From a virus, in the IMG/VR virus record IMGVR_UViG_3300034093_002271, positions 1 to 23,479 of that record: a stretch of 23,479 nucleotides of DNA; one strand, written 5' to 3'. Made by a program: the position numbers and the translations under genes. The notes beneath the pieces were generated by a model. That model was not told the origin of the DNA and made no database searches. It worked only from the letters and a program-made list of their open reading frames with translations. Below, one piece after another: positions 7,559-13,356 of this stretch. How positions within the stretch are numbered: position 1 is the stretch's first letter; the number at the start of each line of letters is the position of its first letter.

Positions 7559-7920
7559 GTTGCTGATAAAGTCATTTCACTGCGTGTATCAGCTTCTAGA
7601 TCATATGATGTTTCAAGCATAAATTCTAGATTCTTTTGTGTAGCAATAACTGCTTCAAAATCAATAGTTGGATAAACTTTAAAGGTATCATCACCTACCC
7701 AACCATTGTTCCATACTGACAAGTCAGAAGAAACAGTCACAGTTAGCATATCTAGATTATAGCTAATTTTTGGAGTTACGACAGTAGTCATGTCCTCAGC
7801 ATCTACAGTATAAGAAGTTTTTACTTCACCTCCCGCTGAGAAACCGTTTCCTAAAGTAATAGCAGAAGCTGATGAAGCAAGTGCCATAACGGCAGCAGCA
7901 GTAATTAATAGGTTTTTCAT
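7546..7920 (-). CDS. Small secreted outer-membrane beta-barrel-like protein
   Basis: The start is placed at ATG 7920, where AAAGGAA lies upstream and the product begins with a clean Sec signal peptide (MKNLLITAAAVMALASSASA, then Ile). The longer frame to 7980 reads back into the tmRNA and is rejected. The mature part of about 104 residues is rich in alternating polar/hydrophobic beta-strands with Thr, Ser, Val and aromatic residues (KTSYTVDA, TVVTPKISYNL, LTVTVSSDLSVW, KVYPTIDFEAVI). It ends MTLSATLSF with a terminal Phe, the usual C-terminal signature recognised by the BAM machinery. It is too short for a classical 16-stranded porin, and six to eight strands is a rough guess. A phage-made outer-membrane protein could change receptor access or permeability. 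Confidence 0.6.
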   Translation of the reverse strand: MKNLLITAAAVMALASSASAITLGNGFSAGGEVKTSYTVDAEDMTTVVTPKISYNLDMLTVTVSSDLSVWNNGWVGDDTFKVYPTIDFEAVIATQKNLEFMLETSYDLEADTRSEMTLSATLSF

Positions 7921-7985
7921 TTTACATATTCCTTTGTAATATAAACGGCCCGTTCTGTTTCTAGGTGGAGCCATACCCACAGTAC

Positions 7986-8030
7986 TTATGCTGCTAGAGC
8001 GTAAGCCTTAGGTGCGAAATTTTCATTTGC
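7986..8030 (-). other. tmRNA proteolysis-tag reading frame
   Basis: The resume codon GCA at 8030 opens a frame encoding ANENFAPKAYALAA followed by TAA. The AN(D/E)N start and the hydrophobic ALAA end are the features recognised in known alphaproteobacterial tags (for example AND- or ANE-starting, -AA ending) by SspB/ClpXP-type proteolysis. The charged Lys in the middle is a difference from the usual acidic residues. Confidence 0.92.
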
Positions 8031-8108
8031 ATTTAGTTTAGTAGCCGATACGAGGCCATCCGGTAAACTCCACGTCATCTTCACACCTGTCGATCCTATT
8101 TCGACCCC

Positions 8109-8186
8109 ATCAAAGATACACTGAGTTTATCCTTTAGCGTCGCTAAGCGCTTAGCGTGGATATAACGAGTTATCGCAGTGTATCTA
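8109..8186 (-). other. Internal spacer of the tmRNA precursor with closing stem
   Basis: The spacer between the CCA end and the GGGG start is removed during maturation in known two-piece tmRNAs. Here AGATACACTG (8185-8176) and CAGTGTATCT (8123-8114) pair perfectly over 10 bp and bring the acceptor and coding pieces together next to the acceptor stem. Inside lies the 16-nt palindrome CGCTAAGCGCTTAGCG (8141-8156), and TTAGCG is repeated so that alternative hairpins are possible. Confidence 0.8.
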
Positions 8187-8258
8187 TGGTGGAGTCGTCG
8201 GGTACCGCCCCCGAGTCCAGAATGTGTCCACGTTGCTTCAACGTTTACAATCTATATT

Positions 8259-8280
8259 ACAACTACTTATAGCTAGTTGT
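8259..8280 (-). repeat. 7-bp hairpin just upstream of the tmRNA
   Basis: ACAACTA and TAGTTGT form a perfect 7-bp stem around an 8-nt loop about 10 nt before the first acceptor-piece sequence. It may be a leader element for 5' processing. It lacks a U-tract, so I do not call it a terminator. Confidence 0.4.
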
Positions 8281-8306
8281 AAATTACTTAGTTATTTTTT
8301 TAACAT

Positions 8307-8328
8307 AGTGTTGCAAAAATACAACACT
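8307..8328. repeat. 7-bp inverted repeat at the end of the 46-aa gene
   Basis: AGTGTTG and CAACACT form a perfect stem with an 8-nt loop, touching the stop codon of the upstream minus-strand gene. On the minus strand it is followed by an A-rich run instead of a U-run, so termination would be weak; it may mark an RNA processing point before the tmRNA. Confidence 0.35.
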
Positions 8329-8468
8329 TATTCTTCTTTATAGTCTGTTACGTCTATAGTTACGTTTGAATTTGCTATTTTATATTCCTCAACAGCTTTA
8401 CGCAAGCTATTAAAATCTATATCATCTGTCTCTACTAGTACGTAGCTATCAGTTAAAGTAACTCTCAT
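8328..8468 (-). CDS. Small acidic protein, 46 aa, unknown function
   Basis: An ATG at 8468 opens a 46-codon frame that overlaps the end of the WYL_2-like gene by 20 nt and ends at 8328. The product (start MRVTLTDSYVLVETDDIDFN, end VTIDVTDYKEE) is acidic and looks like a small alpha/beta unit: strand, strand, helix (SLRKAVEEY), strand. The packed arrangement with its neighbour and the lack of any other gene here support it. No family is recognised. Confidence 0.5.
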   Translation of the reverse strand: MRVTLTDSYVLVETDDIDFNSLRKAVEEYKIANSNVTIDVTDYKEE

Positions 8469-8697
8469 CTATATTTACTTCCTTTACAGGCTTGCCTGCT
8501 GTATTGAAATTAAATACTCTAAAGTTATCAGCTTCTAGATCCCATACTAATTCCATGCCGCTTGGATAATTTTGTTCAGATCCTGCTCCGAGAACCCTTG
8601 TTTCTAGAAAAGATTTAGGTAAGTCTGCAATATGAGCAAATACCATCTCTCTAGTTTCGCCATTTTTCTTTTTAAATGAGCCTTTATAAGCTTTCAT
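8449..8697 (-). CDS. WYL_2-like (Sm/SH3 beta-barrel) phage protein
   Basis: The 82-residue protein reads as one small beta-barrel: SFKKKNGETREMVFAHIADLP at the N-terminus, then a turn, then MELVWDLEADNFRVFNFNTA. The pattern 'FxKxxGxxRxMxFxxxxDLP ... vWDlExxxFRxFNf' is what I know from the WYL_2 / DUF2693 family (Sm-like SH3 fold), common in T4-like and jumbo phages with no clear function. The start has AAGGA four or five bases upstream. It probably binds nucleic acid or protein, but this is a guess from the fold. It heads a small unit that runs into the tmRNA. Confidence 0.65.
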   Translation of the reverse strand: MKAYKGSFKKKNGETREMVFAHIADLPKSFLETRVLGAGSEQNYPSGMELVWDLEADNFRVFNFNTAGKPVKEVNIDESYFN

Positions 8698-8745
8698 AGA
8701 TAGATTCCTTATGTTACTTATAAAGTATAACTCTAATAAAGACTA

Positions 8746-9060
8746 CTAAGCAAGATTGTTTTTAACTAACGCAGCAGCAAACATAGCTCTTAAATTAATC
8801 CAATCTTCATATGAGAACCTAAAATGCTCATCTCTATCTACCGTCTTGAAAAATAGCTTATGGTGATTCTTTAGTTTCTTATACCACCAGGTACCACTAC
8901 CACAAGCAATAGTTAATTCGTCTGTTTTAGGATTAAATAGTTTAGCAGCGGCATCTAAACTTATTACATAATTTTGAACATAGTTTTCCGAAATACGAAA
9001 ACCTATATGAGCATGCCTAGTTTCTGGGTTTATTTGTATTTTGAACTTGTGTTGAAACAT
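8746..9060 (-). CDS. Phage hypothetical protein, 104 aa
   Basis: The open frame extends back to 9144, but only through a TTG inside the bS21 gene, so I start it at ATG 9060 (MFQHKFKIQINPETRHAHIG), which overlaps bS21 by 44 nt. Visible features are a beta-rich N-terminal half (FKIQINPETRHAHIGFRIS, YVISLDAAAKLF), the segment TIACGSGTWWYKKLKNH near residues 49-65, and a helical end (DWINLRAMFAAALVKNN). Cys and paired Trp near GSGTWWY are striking, but no known active site is evident. No family is recognised. Position between bS21 and a WYL_2-like gene suggests an early or middle phage gene. Confidence 0.55.
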   Translation of the reverse strand: MFQHKFKIQINPETRHAHIGFRISENYVQNYVISLDAAAKLFNPKTDELTIACGSGTWWYKKLKNHHKLFFKTVDRDEHFRFSYEDWINLRAMFAAALVKNNLA

Positions 9061-9325
9061 TAGTTCTATTATTTCTATTTTGATTGTTTTTAGAACGTCT
9101 AGCTTTTTCCATATCACGCTCTTTGCGTTCACGATTTTTTTCAATAAGAATCTGCTTTTTAGCCCAACGTTTTTTACCAGCTTTTACCGCAATACGTTTT
9201 TCTTCGCCTTTAGATACAAAAAATTGACGAGCGCGAAACTCCTTAGTATCACCTTCTTCTAGCATTTTTTTCTTTAAAATGCGTAAAGCTTTAGTTATAT
9301 CGTTATTTCTTACAAAAATCTTCAT
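9017..9325 (-). CDS. rpsU: Phage-encoded ribosomal protein bS21-like
   Basis: The first 75 or so residues follow bS21. MKIFVRNNDITKALRILKKK matches the IKVRENE..DVALRRFKR start. EFRARQFF corresponds to (V)RRREFYEKP. RIAVKAGKKRWAKKQ matches the basic ERKRAKASAVKRHAKK helix. Bacterial bS21 is about 65-75 aa; here an extra Asn/Arg/Thr-rich tail of about 27 residues follows (KNNQNRNNRTNVSTQ and on). bS21 binds the small subunit near the anti-Shine-Dalgarno sequence and helps initiation. Phage copies are known from several marine and T4-like phages, including some infecting SAR11. Its start overlaps the end of the SDR gene by 23 nt. Confidence 0.88.
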   Translation of the reverse strand: MKIFVRNNDITKALRILKKKMLEEGDTKEFRARQFFVSKGEEKRIAVKAGKKRWAKKQILIEKNRERKERDMEKARRSKNNQNRNNRTNVSTQVQNTNKPRN

Positions 9326-10235
9326 ATTTCTTATAATAATCTTCTATGGTTGCTAGATAGTCTTTATACATAAAGTCTAACTTAAAGGTGTTTACAAGTT
9401 TGTCAGAGTTTAACAAACCCCTAGGCTTTCCTGTTGGACCTAGTTTTTCTATAATTTCAAAGTCTGTTGGATACGTTTTTTTAATATCCTGACTATTTCT
9501 GGTAAAGTTATAAGATATATTGTATATTCCTGGAATCCATTTGTCTATAATATTTTTTACTGCTAAAACAAAATCGTCTATATAGATGCAACCAGCCTTC
9601 TCTATTTGAAAAGGTTTATTTATTGATAACTGTCTTTCTATGTTCATCCAAATAGAGAATTTTCCATCACCCATACCGTATACGTGTATAGGCCTAAGCA
9701 CTACATCTGTTTTGCTACAGATAGTTTCTGCCTTTGTTTTCATAGCACCGTAATGGTCTACAGCTCCTAAAGAGTACTGCTCGTCAATTCGTTCTTCCCA
9801 AGTGCCGTAAACCATGCTACTACTTAGGTGTAGAACATCCGTTCTGAAATAGGTTTTCTTGATATTACTGATTCCATCTAATATTGACTGAGTAGTAAAC
9901 TCTGGAAAATGTTGAGACAGTATAGCTTCTGATAATGCTCCACAATTTATAATTAGATCATAATTATTATTAGGTAACTGCTCAAAACTCCAAGACCTAT
10001 ACAGGTTACGATATTTATTTAAAATTAATGAATCTCTATATCGTTTATTCAGTTCTCTATGTTTTTTCTCAATATCATTTGTTTCTTGTAACCCTTTAGA
10101 CCCTCTATGTATATATTTATTACCTACATAGTTATCATCATAAGCATCTAGTATGTCTATAGTATGATCAGTTCCTAAAGCACTTACTATATTAGCTCCA
10201 ATAAATCCTAAACCACCTGTTATTAATATATTCAT
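9303..10235 (-). CDS. NAD-dependent sugar epimerase/dehydratase (extended SDR)
   Basis: The 310-aa protein has a canonical NAD motif GGLGFIG (residues 7-13), a Ser-rich substrate region LSSSMVYG (137-144) and the catalytic YxxxK as HYGAMK (Tyr162, Lys166). RPIHVYGMGDGKFSIW and YIDDFVLAV are family-typical later segments. An unusual insert of basic and aromatic residues lies at about 38-82 (KYIHRGSKGLQETND and following), where other SDRs have a short loop. The start overlaps the aminotransferase stop by 4 nt (ATGA), and the two probably act in sequence on one sugar. The reaction could be epimerisation, dehydration or reduction; the sequence does not decide. Confidence 0.85.
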   Translation of the reverse strand: MNILITGGLGFIGANIVSALGTDHTIDILDAYDDNYVGNKYIHRGSKGLQETNDIEKKHRELNKRYRDSLILNKYRNLYRSWSFEQLPNNNYDLIINCGALSEAILSQHFPEFTTQSILDGISNIKKTYFRTDVLHLSSSMVYGTWEERIDEQYSLGAVDHYGAMKTKAETICSKTDVVLRPIHVYGMGDGKFSIWMNIERQLSINKPFQIEKAGCIYIDDFVLAVKNIIDKWIPGIYNISYNFTRNSQDIKKTYPTDFEIIEKLGPTGKPRGLLNSDKLVNTFKLDFMYKDYLATIEDYYKKYEDFCKK

Positions 10236-11278
10236 AATAATACTTTAAGTCTTTCTTGTAAGTCATCAATATCTATAAAATGATGACAAGGTAACTCTAC
10301 TGCTGTTTCTGAGAATTTTGTAGCCATCATACAACTTTTAGTATTAGCTTCAAATACCGACTTAGCCAATATTTTTTTTGAGTTAAATAAATTTAATACC
10401 TGTTGTTTATCTTTCGGAAAAATTACAAATCTATGATGTATATAGTTAGTACCTTCTAACGTCTCAAAAGGTAGATTATTTTTATAAAATTCAGCTACAG
10501 CACGTCTTTTTGCTCTATAATGATTAGTTTCTATTAGTTCCATATCTTTTAATAATACTGCAGCCGAAGTAGTATCTAAATATGACTTAGTGCCTATTAG
10601 ATTACCATCTGTAGTATGAGAACATATAGTTTTTATACGTTTAGCTATAACACTATTATTAGTAGCTATAGCCCCTCCAGCTCCTAAGCACCCAGGACTC
10701 TTAGTAAAATCAAAAGAAAAACATACTATATCTGATAAACTTCCAAGTTTATAACTATAAGGCTCATTCATAGTAAAAGAGGGAGCAGCATCTTCTATAA
10801 TACTAACCCCAAAATGTCTACAGGTAGGAGCTATTTCGCTAAAGTTAACAATCGCACCGAAATTATGAACTATTAAAATAGCTTTTGGCTGGTGCTGCTT
10901 AATCATTTCCTGCAATTGATTTAAATCAATATTGCCTGTAGAGTCAATATCACAAAATAATACATTCATACCCACAAACCATGGAGCATTTACTATAGCT
11001 CTCCAACCATAAGCAGGTACAATAACAGTATCTCCTATATTACATAGAGTATGAAAAGCTATTTGTAAAGCATCAGTACAGCAATTAGTAAATTGCCAAT
11101 GATTAATACCTGTATATTCTCGGCATTTGCTTTCTAGCTGTTTATGAAATGTAGAAGGTTCTCTACCGTCTTCACTTTGAAAAGGATAATCAATAGCCTC
11201 ATTAATTGTTCTGATATAGTCTATTCTATGTGTATCGACACGTATTTGATGTGGTATACTAGCTATAGCCTTAACCAT
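10232..11278 (-). CDS. DegT/DnrJ/EryC1/StrS-family aminotransferase (second copy)
   Basis: A second sugar aminotransferase of 348 aa, close to the family's usual length. It shows FTNCCTDALQIAFHTL (the phosphate-binding region, residues 63-78), VIVPAYGWRAIVNA, the cofactor Asp163 in IIEDAAPSF, and the PLP lysine Lys193 in CFSFDFTKSPGCLGAGG. The Gly-rich segment after the lysine is typical. It starts at ATG 11278 with GAGGATA upstream, 2 nt after the previous stop. The sequence differs clearly from the copy at 5063-6052, so this is a separate enzyme for another sugar or position and not a recent duplicate. It is paired with the SDR downstream. Confidence 0.88.
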   Translation of the reverse strand: MVKAIASIPHQIRVDTHRIDYIRTINEAIDYPFQSEDGREPSTFHKQLESKCREYTGINHWQFTNCCTDALQIAFHTLCNIGDTVIVPAYGWRAIVNAPWFVGMNVLFCDIDSTGNIDLNQLQEMIKQHQPKAILIVHNFGAIVNFSEIAPTCRHFGVSIIEDAAPSFTMNEPYSYKLGSLSDIVCFSFDFTKSPGCLGAGGAIATNNSVIAKRIKTICSHTTDGNLIGTKSYLDTTSAAVLLKDMELIETNHYRAKRRAVAEFYKNNLPFETLEGTNYIHHRFVIFPKDKQQVLNLFNSKKILAKSVFEANTKSCMMATKFSETAVELPCHHFIDIDDLQERLKVLL

Positions 11279-11279
11279 A

Positions 11280-11549
11280 TTATCCTCGTTTTGCTACGAA
11301 CCAGTTATATGCCTCGTCATTTGATAATTTAGCGTGTATATAGCTCTTAGCTACGCCATTTTTAACTAATATTAAACAAGGAAATCTATCAGGAGTATTA
11401 CTGTATTTAAGCAATACTTCATTATTTTCATTTCCTAACTCTATTTCTAGATCAGGATGTTGAATTAATATTGCGTTAAGCTGTTCTTCTACATACTGTG
11501 TAAGAACAGTATCTGAAGAATGAGCAAATCCATAAAGTTTATGACTCAT
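11280..11549 (-). CDS. Small thioredoxin-fold-like protein lacking CxxC
   Basis: The 89-residue product has a C-terminal part RFPCLILVKNGVAKSYIHAK that resembles the thioredoxin end: the cis-Pro loop, then two beta-strands with a KNG turn, then a helix. The N-terminus (KLYGFAHSSDTVLTQYV) could be the first strand and helix, but no CxxC is present, so it should not act as a disulfide reductase. It is encoded between a small coiled-coil gene and the aminotransferase, overlapping the former by 11 nt. Similar redox-fold proteins without active cysteines occur in phages as binding modules. Assignment is fold-level only. Confidence 0.4.
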   Translation of the reverse strand: MSHKLYGFAHSSDTVLTQYVEEQLNAILIQHPDLEIELGNENNEVLLKYSNTPDRFPCLILVKNGVAKSYIHAKLSNDEAYNWFVAKRG

Positions 11550-11706
11550 TATCTAATCTTTCTTTAATTTGATCTAATTGTTCTTGTAACCCCTGCATAA
11601 GGGAAAACAAATATTTTATATCAGCTCCTAAATCAGAAGATGATTCATTTACTAAACTACGAAGTTCTCTGACTTCATGTCGAACATATTTTTCACTTGC
11701 ATACAT
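11539..11706 (-). CDS. Small coiled-coil protein, 55 aa, probably leaderless
   Basis: The start is taken at ATG 11706 (MYASEKYVRHEVREL); a TTG at 11733 lies inside the promoter and is rejected. The protein is predicted to be almost entirely helical with heptad-like hydrophobic spacing and many charged residues (VRELRSLVNESSSD, LFSLMQGLQEQLDQIKERLD), so it probably forms a coiled coil. The ATG falls where transcription from the promoter at 11713-11741 should begin, so no ribosome-binding site is available. It overlaps the thioredoxin-like gene by 11 nt. Function is unknown. Confidence 0.55.
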   Translation of the reverse strand: MYASEKYVRHEVRELRSLVNESSSDLGADIKYLFSLMQGLQEQLDQIKERLDNES

Positions 11707-11725
11707 GTTATAATTATAGTATGAT
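11697..11725 (+). promoter_or_regulatory. Candidate rightward sigma70-type promoter, overlapping the leftward one
   Basis: On the plus strand TTGCAT (11697-11702) is followed after 17 bp by TATGAT (11720-11725), giving a predicted start near 11732 and a leader of about 50 nt before the ATG at 11783. It occupies the same DNA as the leftward promoter, so use of one should hinder the other. Confidence 0.5.
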
Positions 11726-11741
11726 AGTATCAATTAGTCAA
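11713..11741 (-). promoter_or_regulatory. Sigma70-type promoter for the leftward operon 11706-9017
   Basis: On the minus strand TTGACT (11741-11736) is followed after 17 bp by a perfect TATAAT (11718-11713). The expected start point is at about 11706, the A of the ATG of the coiled-coil gene. This is among the best promoter matches in the window. Confidence 0.8.
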
Positions 11742-11760
11742 TAAAAAGTTTACTTTTTAT
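11741..11760. promoter_or_regulatory. 9-bp inverted repeat in the divergent intergenic region
   Basis: ATAAAAAGT and ACTTTTTAT are perfect inverted copies separated by 2 nt. The repeat touches the -35 box of the leftward promoter and lies in the leader of the rightward transcript. It could be an operator or a leader hairpin; no protein is known to bind it. Confidence 0.45.
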
Positions 11761-11782
11761 CAATCAATCCATTAAGGAGTTT

Positions 11783-12586
11783 ATGCTACTAATGCAGTGG
11801 ATAGAAGAACAAATACAAGATAAGCATATTGAACAAATTAAGTATATATCTACACGTAAAAATGCAGACCAATATCTAGAAAAAATGTTAGATAGTGTTT
11901 TATTTTCTCCACAATTTAAAAATAAAGTTTTTCCTATATTTTTTGATCCTGGGTTGCGAGGAAATAGTTTTTGTAATATAATGCAAGCACATAAAGAAGT
12001 TTATTACTTACCAGATAACTTAGAATATAAAAGTGATTCTTATTTTAAAGCTAGTCAATATGATTCCTTAGCTACAGAAGATGAGCTATGCCGCATAACT
12101 GGATTAGGTCGTTATGAGGATATGTATAGATATGCAGCTTTTACTAACTTTAGAAATAAAATGCATATCTTAGAAACTACTGCTTTATTGCCGTATATTA
12201 GAGAAAAACACTATCAGGACAAACTATTGTTTTTAGTAAGTCACTATACTCCTGAAAAAACACATAGACCGCATATAGATAGAATCATACAAAAATTATA
12301 CAATAATGATAAAACGTTTGTATTTATGTATGGTACGCTCAATAGACCTTTATTTGACTCTACTTATATAGAACCTCTTAGTATACCTGCAGCTTTTAAC
12401 GTTAATATAGATATGCTGTATTCTGAAAATTATGATAATTTTGAATCAGAATATATTAAAGTAATAAAATACTTTAATTTAACATCTCAAATAGATAGAG
12501 TATGGGTATATATAAAAAAAACATTAGAAATACAAGAATCTTTACGTAAATTTCATTATTATGATCCTAGCTTTTTTGATAAGTAA
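11783..12586 (+). CDS. Sulfotransferase-fold-like paralog 1
   Basis: The 267-aa product carries, near residues 50-75, a strand-loop-helix IFFDPGLRGNSFCNIMQAHKEVYY. It occupies the position of the sulfotransferase 5'-PSB loop (normally GxPRSGTT, then a helix, then AHPxV). Its C-terminal region (AFNVNIDMLYSENYDNFESEYIKVIKYF) matches paralogs at 12598 and 13867. The Lys/Arg-Ser-Gly-Thr loop needed for PAPS binding is replaced by GLRGNS, so activity is uncertain. An extra N-terminal helix of about 45 residues is specific to this copy. AAGGAG lies only 3 nt before the ATG; an ATG three codons later is possible. This gene begins the rightward transcription unit. Confidence 0.55.
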   Translation: MLLMQWIEEQIQDKHIEQIKYISTRKNADQYLEKMLDSVLFSPQFKNKVFPIFFDPGLRGNSFCNIMQAHKEVYYLPDNLEYKSDSYFKASQYDSLATEDELCRITGLGRYEDMYRYAAFTNFRNKMHILETTALLPYIREKHYQDKLLFLVSHYTPEKTHRPHIDRIIQKLYNNDKTFVFMYGTLNRPLFDSTYIEPLSIPAAFNVNIDMLYSENYDNFESEYIKVIKYFNLTSQIDRVWVYIKKTLEIQESLRKFHYYDPSFFDK

Positions 12587-12597
12587 GTATTTATAAT

Positions 12598-13269
12598 ATG
12601 GATATAGACTATAATAAGATAATTAAAAAAAAAGCTATTATTATATGGTATTGGCCGGCTATGCGGGGTAACTCTGTATACCGCATACTATCAGCGCATC
12701 CTGAGGTGTATTGGAATTATAAACTTCAACAATCATCCCACGAAATATTACAACATCCTTTAGACTTACCAGAATCTGTGGCAGGCTTTAATTCTCCAGA
12801 TGCTAGTAAAAATGTAACAGGTCGTATAGAGAATATTAATTACTTACAGTTTGCATACACAACTTATCATACTACTGGTCGTATAGATATAGATAATGTT
12901 AACACCTATAAAGCAATTAAAGCGTGGATTGCGTCTAAGTCTTATTTAGATAAAAAATTATTTGTAATGAGTCATCCAGCTGAGATGTATAAAGATAGTA
13001 GTTTACTAACTTTAGATGATAAGCCTCATATATGGCTTTATGGTACTATAGACAGGTTAGGTGTAGATAAACACTACATCAATTTAAGTTATAATTCCTT
13101 AGCTTATAATCTTAATGTAGACGCTTTATACTCTACAGACTATACTACCTTTGAGACAGAGTACTATAAGTTAATTGCTCATTTTAATTTTACTAGCTGC
13201 ATAAACCGTGTTCGTGCGTTTATATTGTTAACTCTAGAACGAGAAGCATATATATCAAAGTTTTACTAA
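12598..13269 (+). CDS. Sulfotransferase-fold-like paralog 2
   Basis: The 223-aa protein shares with paralogs 1 and 3 the loop-helix WYWPAMRGNSVYRILSAHPEVYW (about residues 17-39), which is close to the helix after the sulfotransferase P-loop (RSGTT-LYRLL-AHPEV). A central HIWLYGTIDRL lies where sulfotransferases have the LYRDPR 3'-phosphate region. A long C-terminal stretch (NVDALYSTDY through EREAYISKFY) is almost identical to paralog 3. The changed catalytic loops suggest a new activity or a binding role. No good ribosome-binding site precedes the ATG, and the gene follows paralog 1 after 11 nt, so coupling or an SD-independent start is likely. Confidence 0.6.
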   Translation: MDIDYNKIIKKKAIIIWYWPAMRGNSVYRILSAHPEVYWNYKLQQSSHEILQHPLDLPESVAGFNSPDASKNVTGRIENINYLQFAYTTYHTTGRIDIDNVNTYKAIKAWIASKSYLDKKLFVMSHPAEMYKDSSLLTLDDKPHIWLYGTIDRLGVDKHYINLSYNSLAYNLNVDALYSTDYTTFETEYYKLIAHFNFTSCINRVRAFILLTLEREAYISKFY

Positions 13270-13356
13270 AGCTATCATGATAATTAACTTACTGCTTGCT
13301 AAATAGACTAAATATCAACTATTATAAGTAATGTATACAAATAATAAAGGTTAATA

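Larger units (their letters stand above)
7950..8250 (-). ncRNA. ssrA: Circularly permuted two-piece tmRNA (ssrA) precursor
   Basis: Read on the minus strand, the acceptor piece comes first (about 8250 to 8187), then a 78-nt spacer, then the coding piece (8108 to about 7950): the order of permuted tmRNA genes. The acceptor stem forms between GGGGTCG (8108-8102) and CGACTCC (8197-8191), followed by ACCA. The third pair is G-U, the alanine identity element. GGATCGAC matches the conserved 5' tRNA-like segment. A T-arm with stem TCGGG/CCCGA lies at 8214-8198. A tag frame at 8030-7986 ends in ALAA and stop. GTTTAC (8068-8063) and GTAAAC (8248-8243) are complementary and could join the two pieces. 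tmRNA rescues stalled ribosomes. The outer ends are approximate. The permuted form is typical of Alphaproteobacteria, with a few other lineages. Confidence 0.94.

Noticed and set aside
7921-7980. N-terminal extension of the OMP-like frame upstream of ATG 7920
   Set aside because: It reads the tail of the tmRNA region, and the signal peptide and ribosome-binding site both place the start at 7920.
7900-8340. Rho-independent terminators in the tmRNA region
   Set aside because: Several hairpins are present, but none is followed by a clear U-run on the transcribed strand.
9061-9144. N-terminal extension of the 104-aa frame beginning at TTG 9144
   Set aside because: The region lies inside the bS21 coding sequence, and TTG has no clear ribosome-binding site; ATG 9060 is better.
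12588-12597. TATTTATA-like sequence that could be read as a T4 late promoter box
   Set aside because: It lies in an AT-rich spacer of 11 nt, on the opposite strand to the gene it would serve; chance occurrence is likely.
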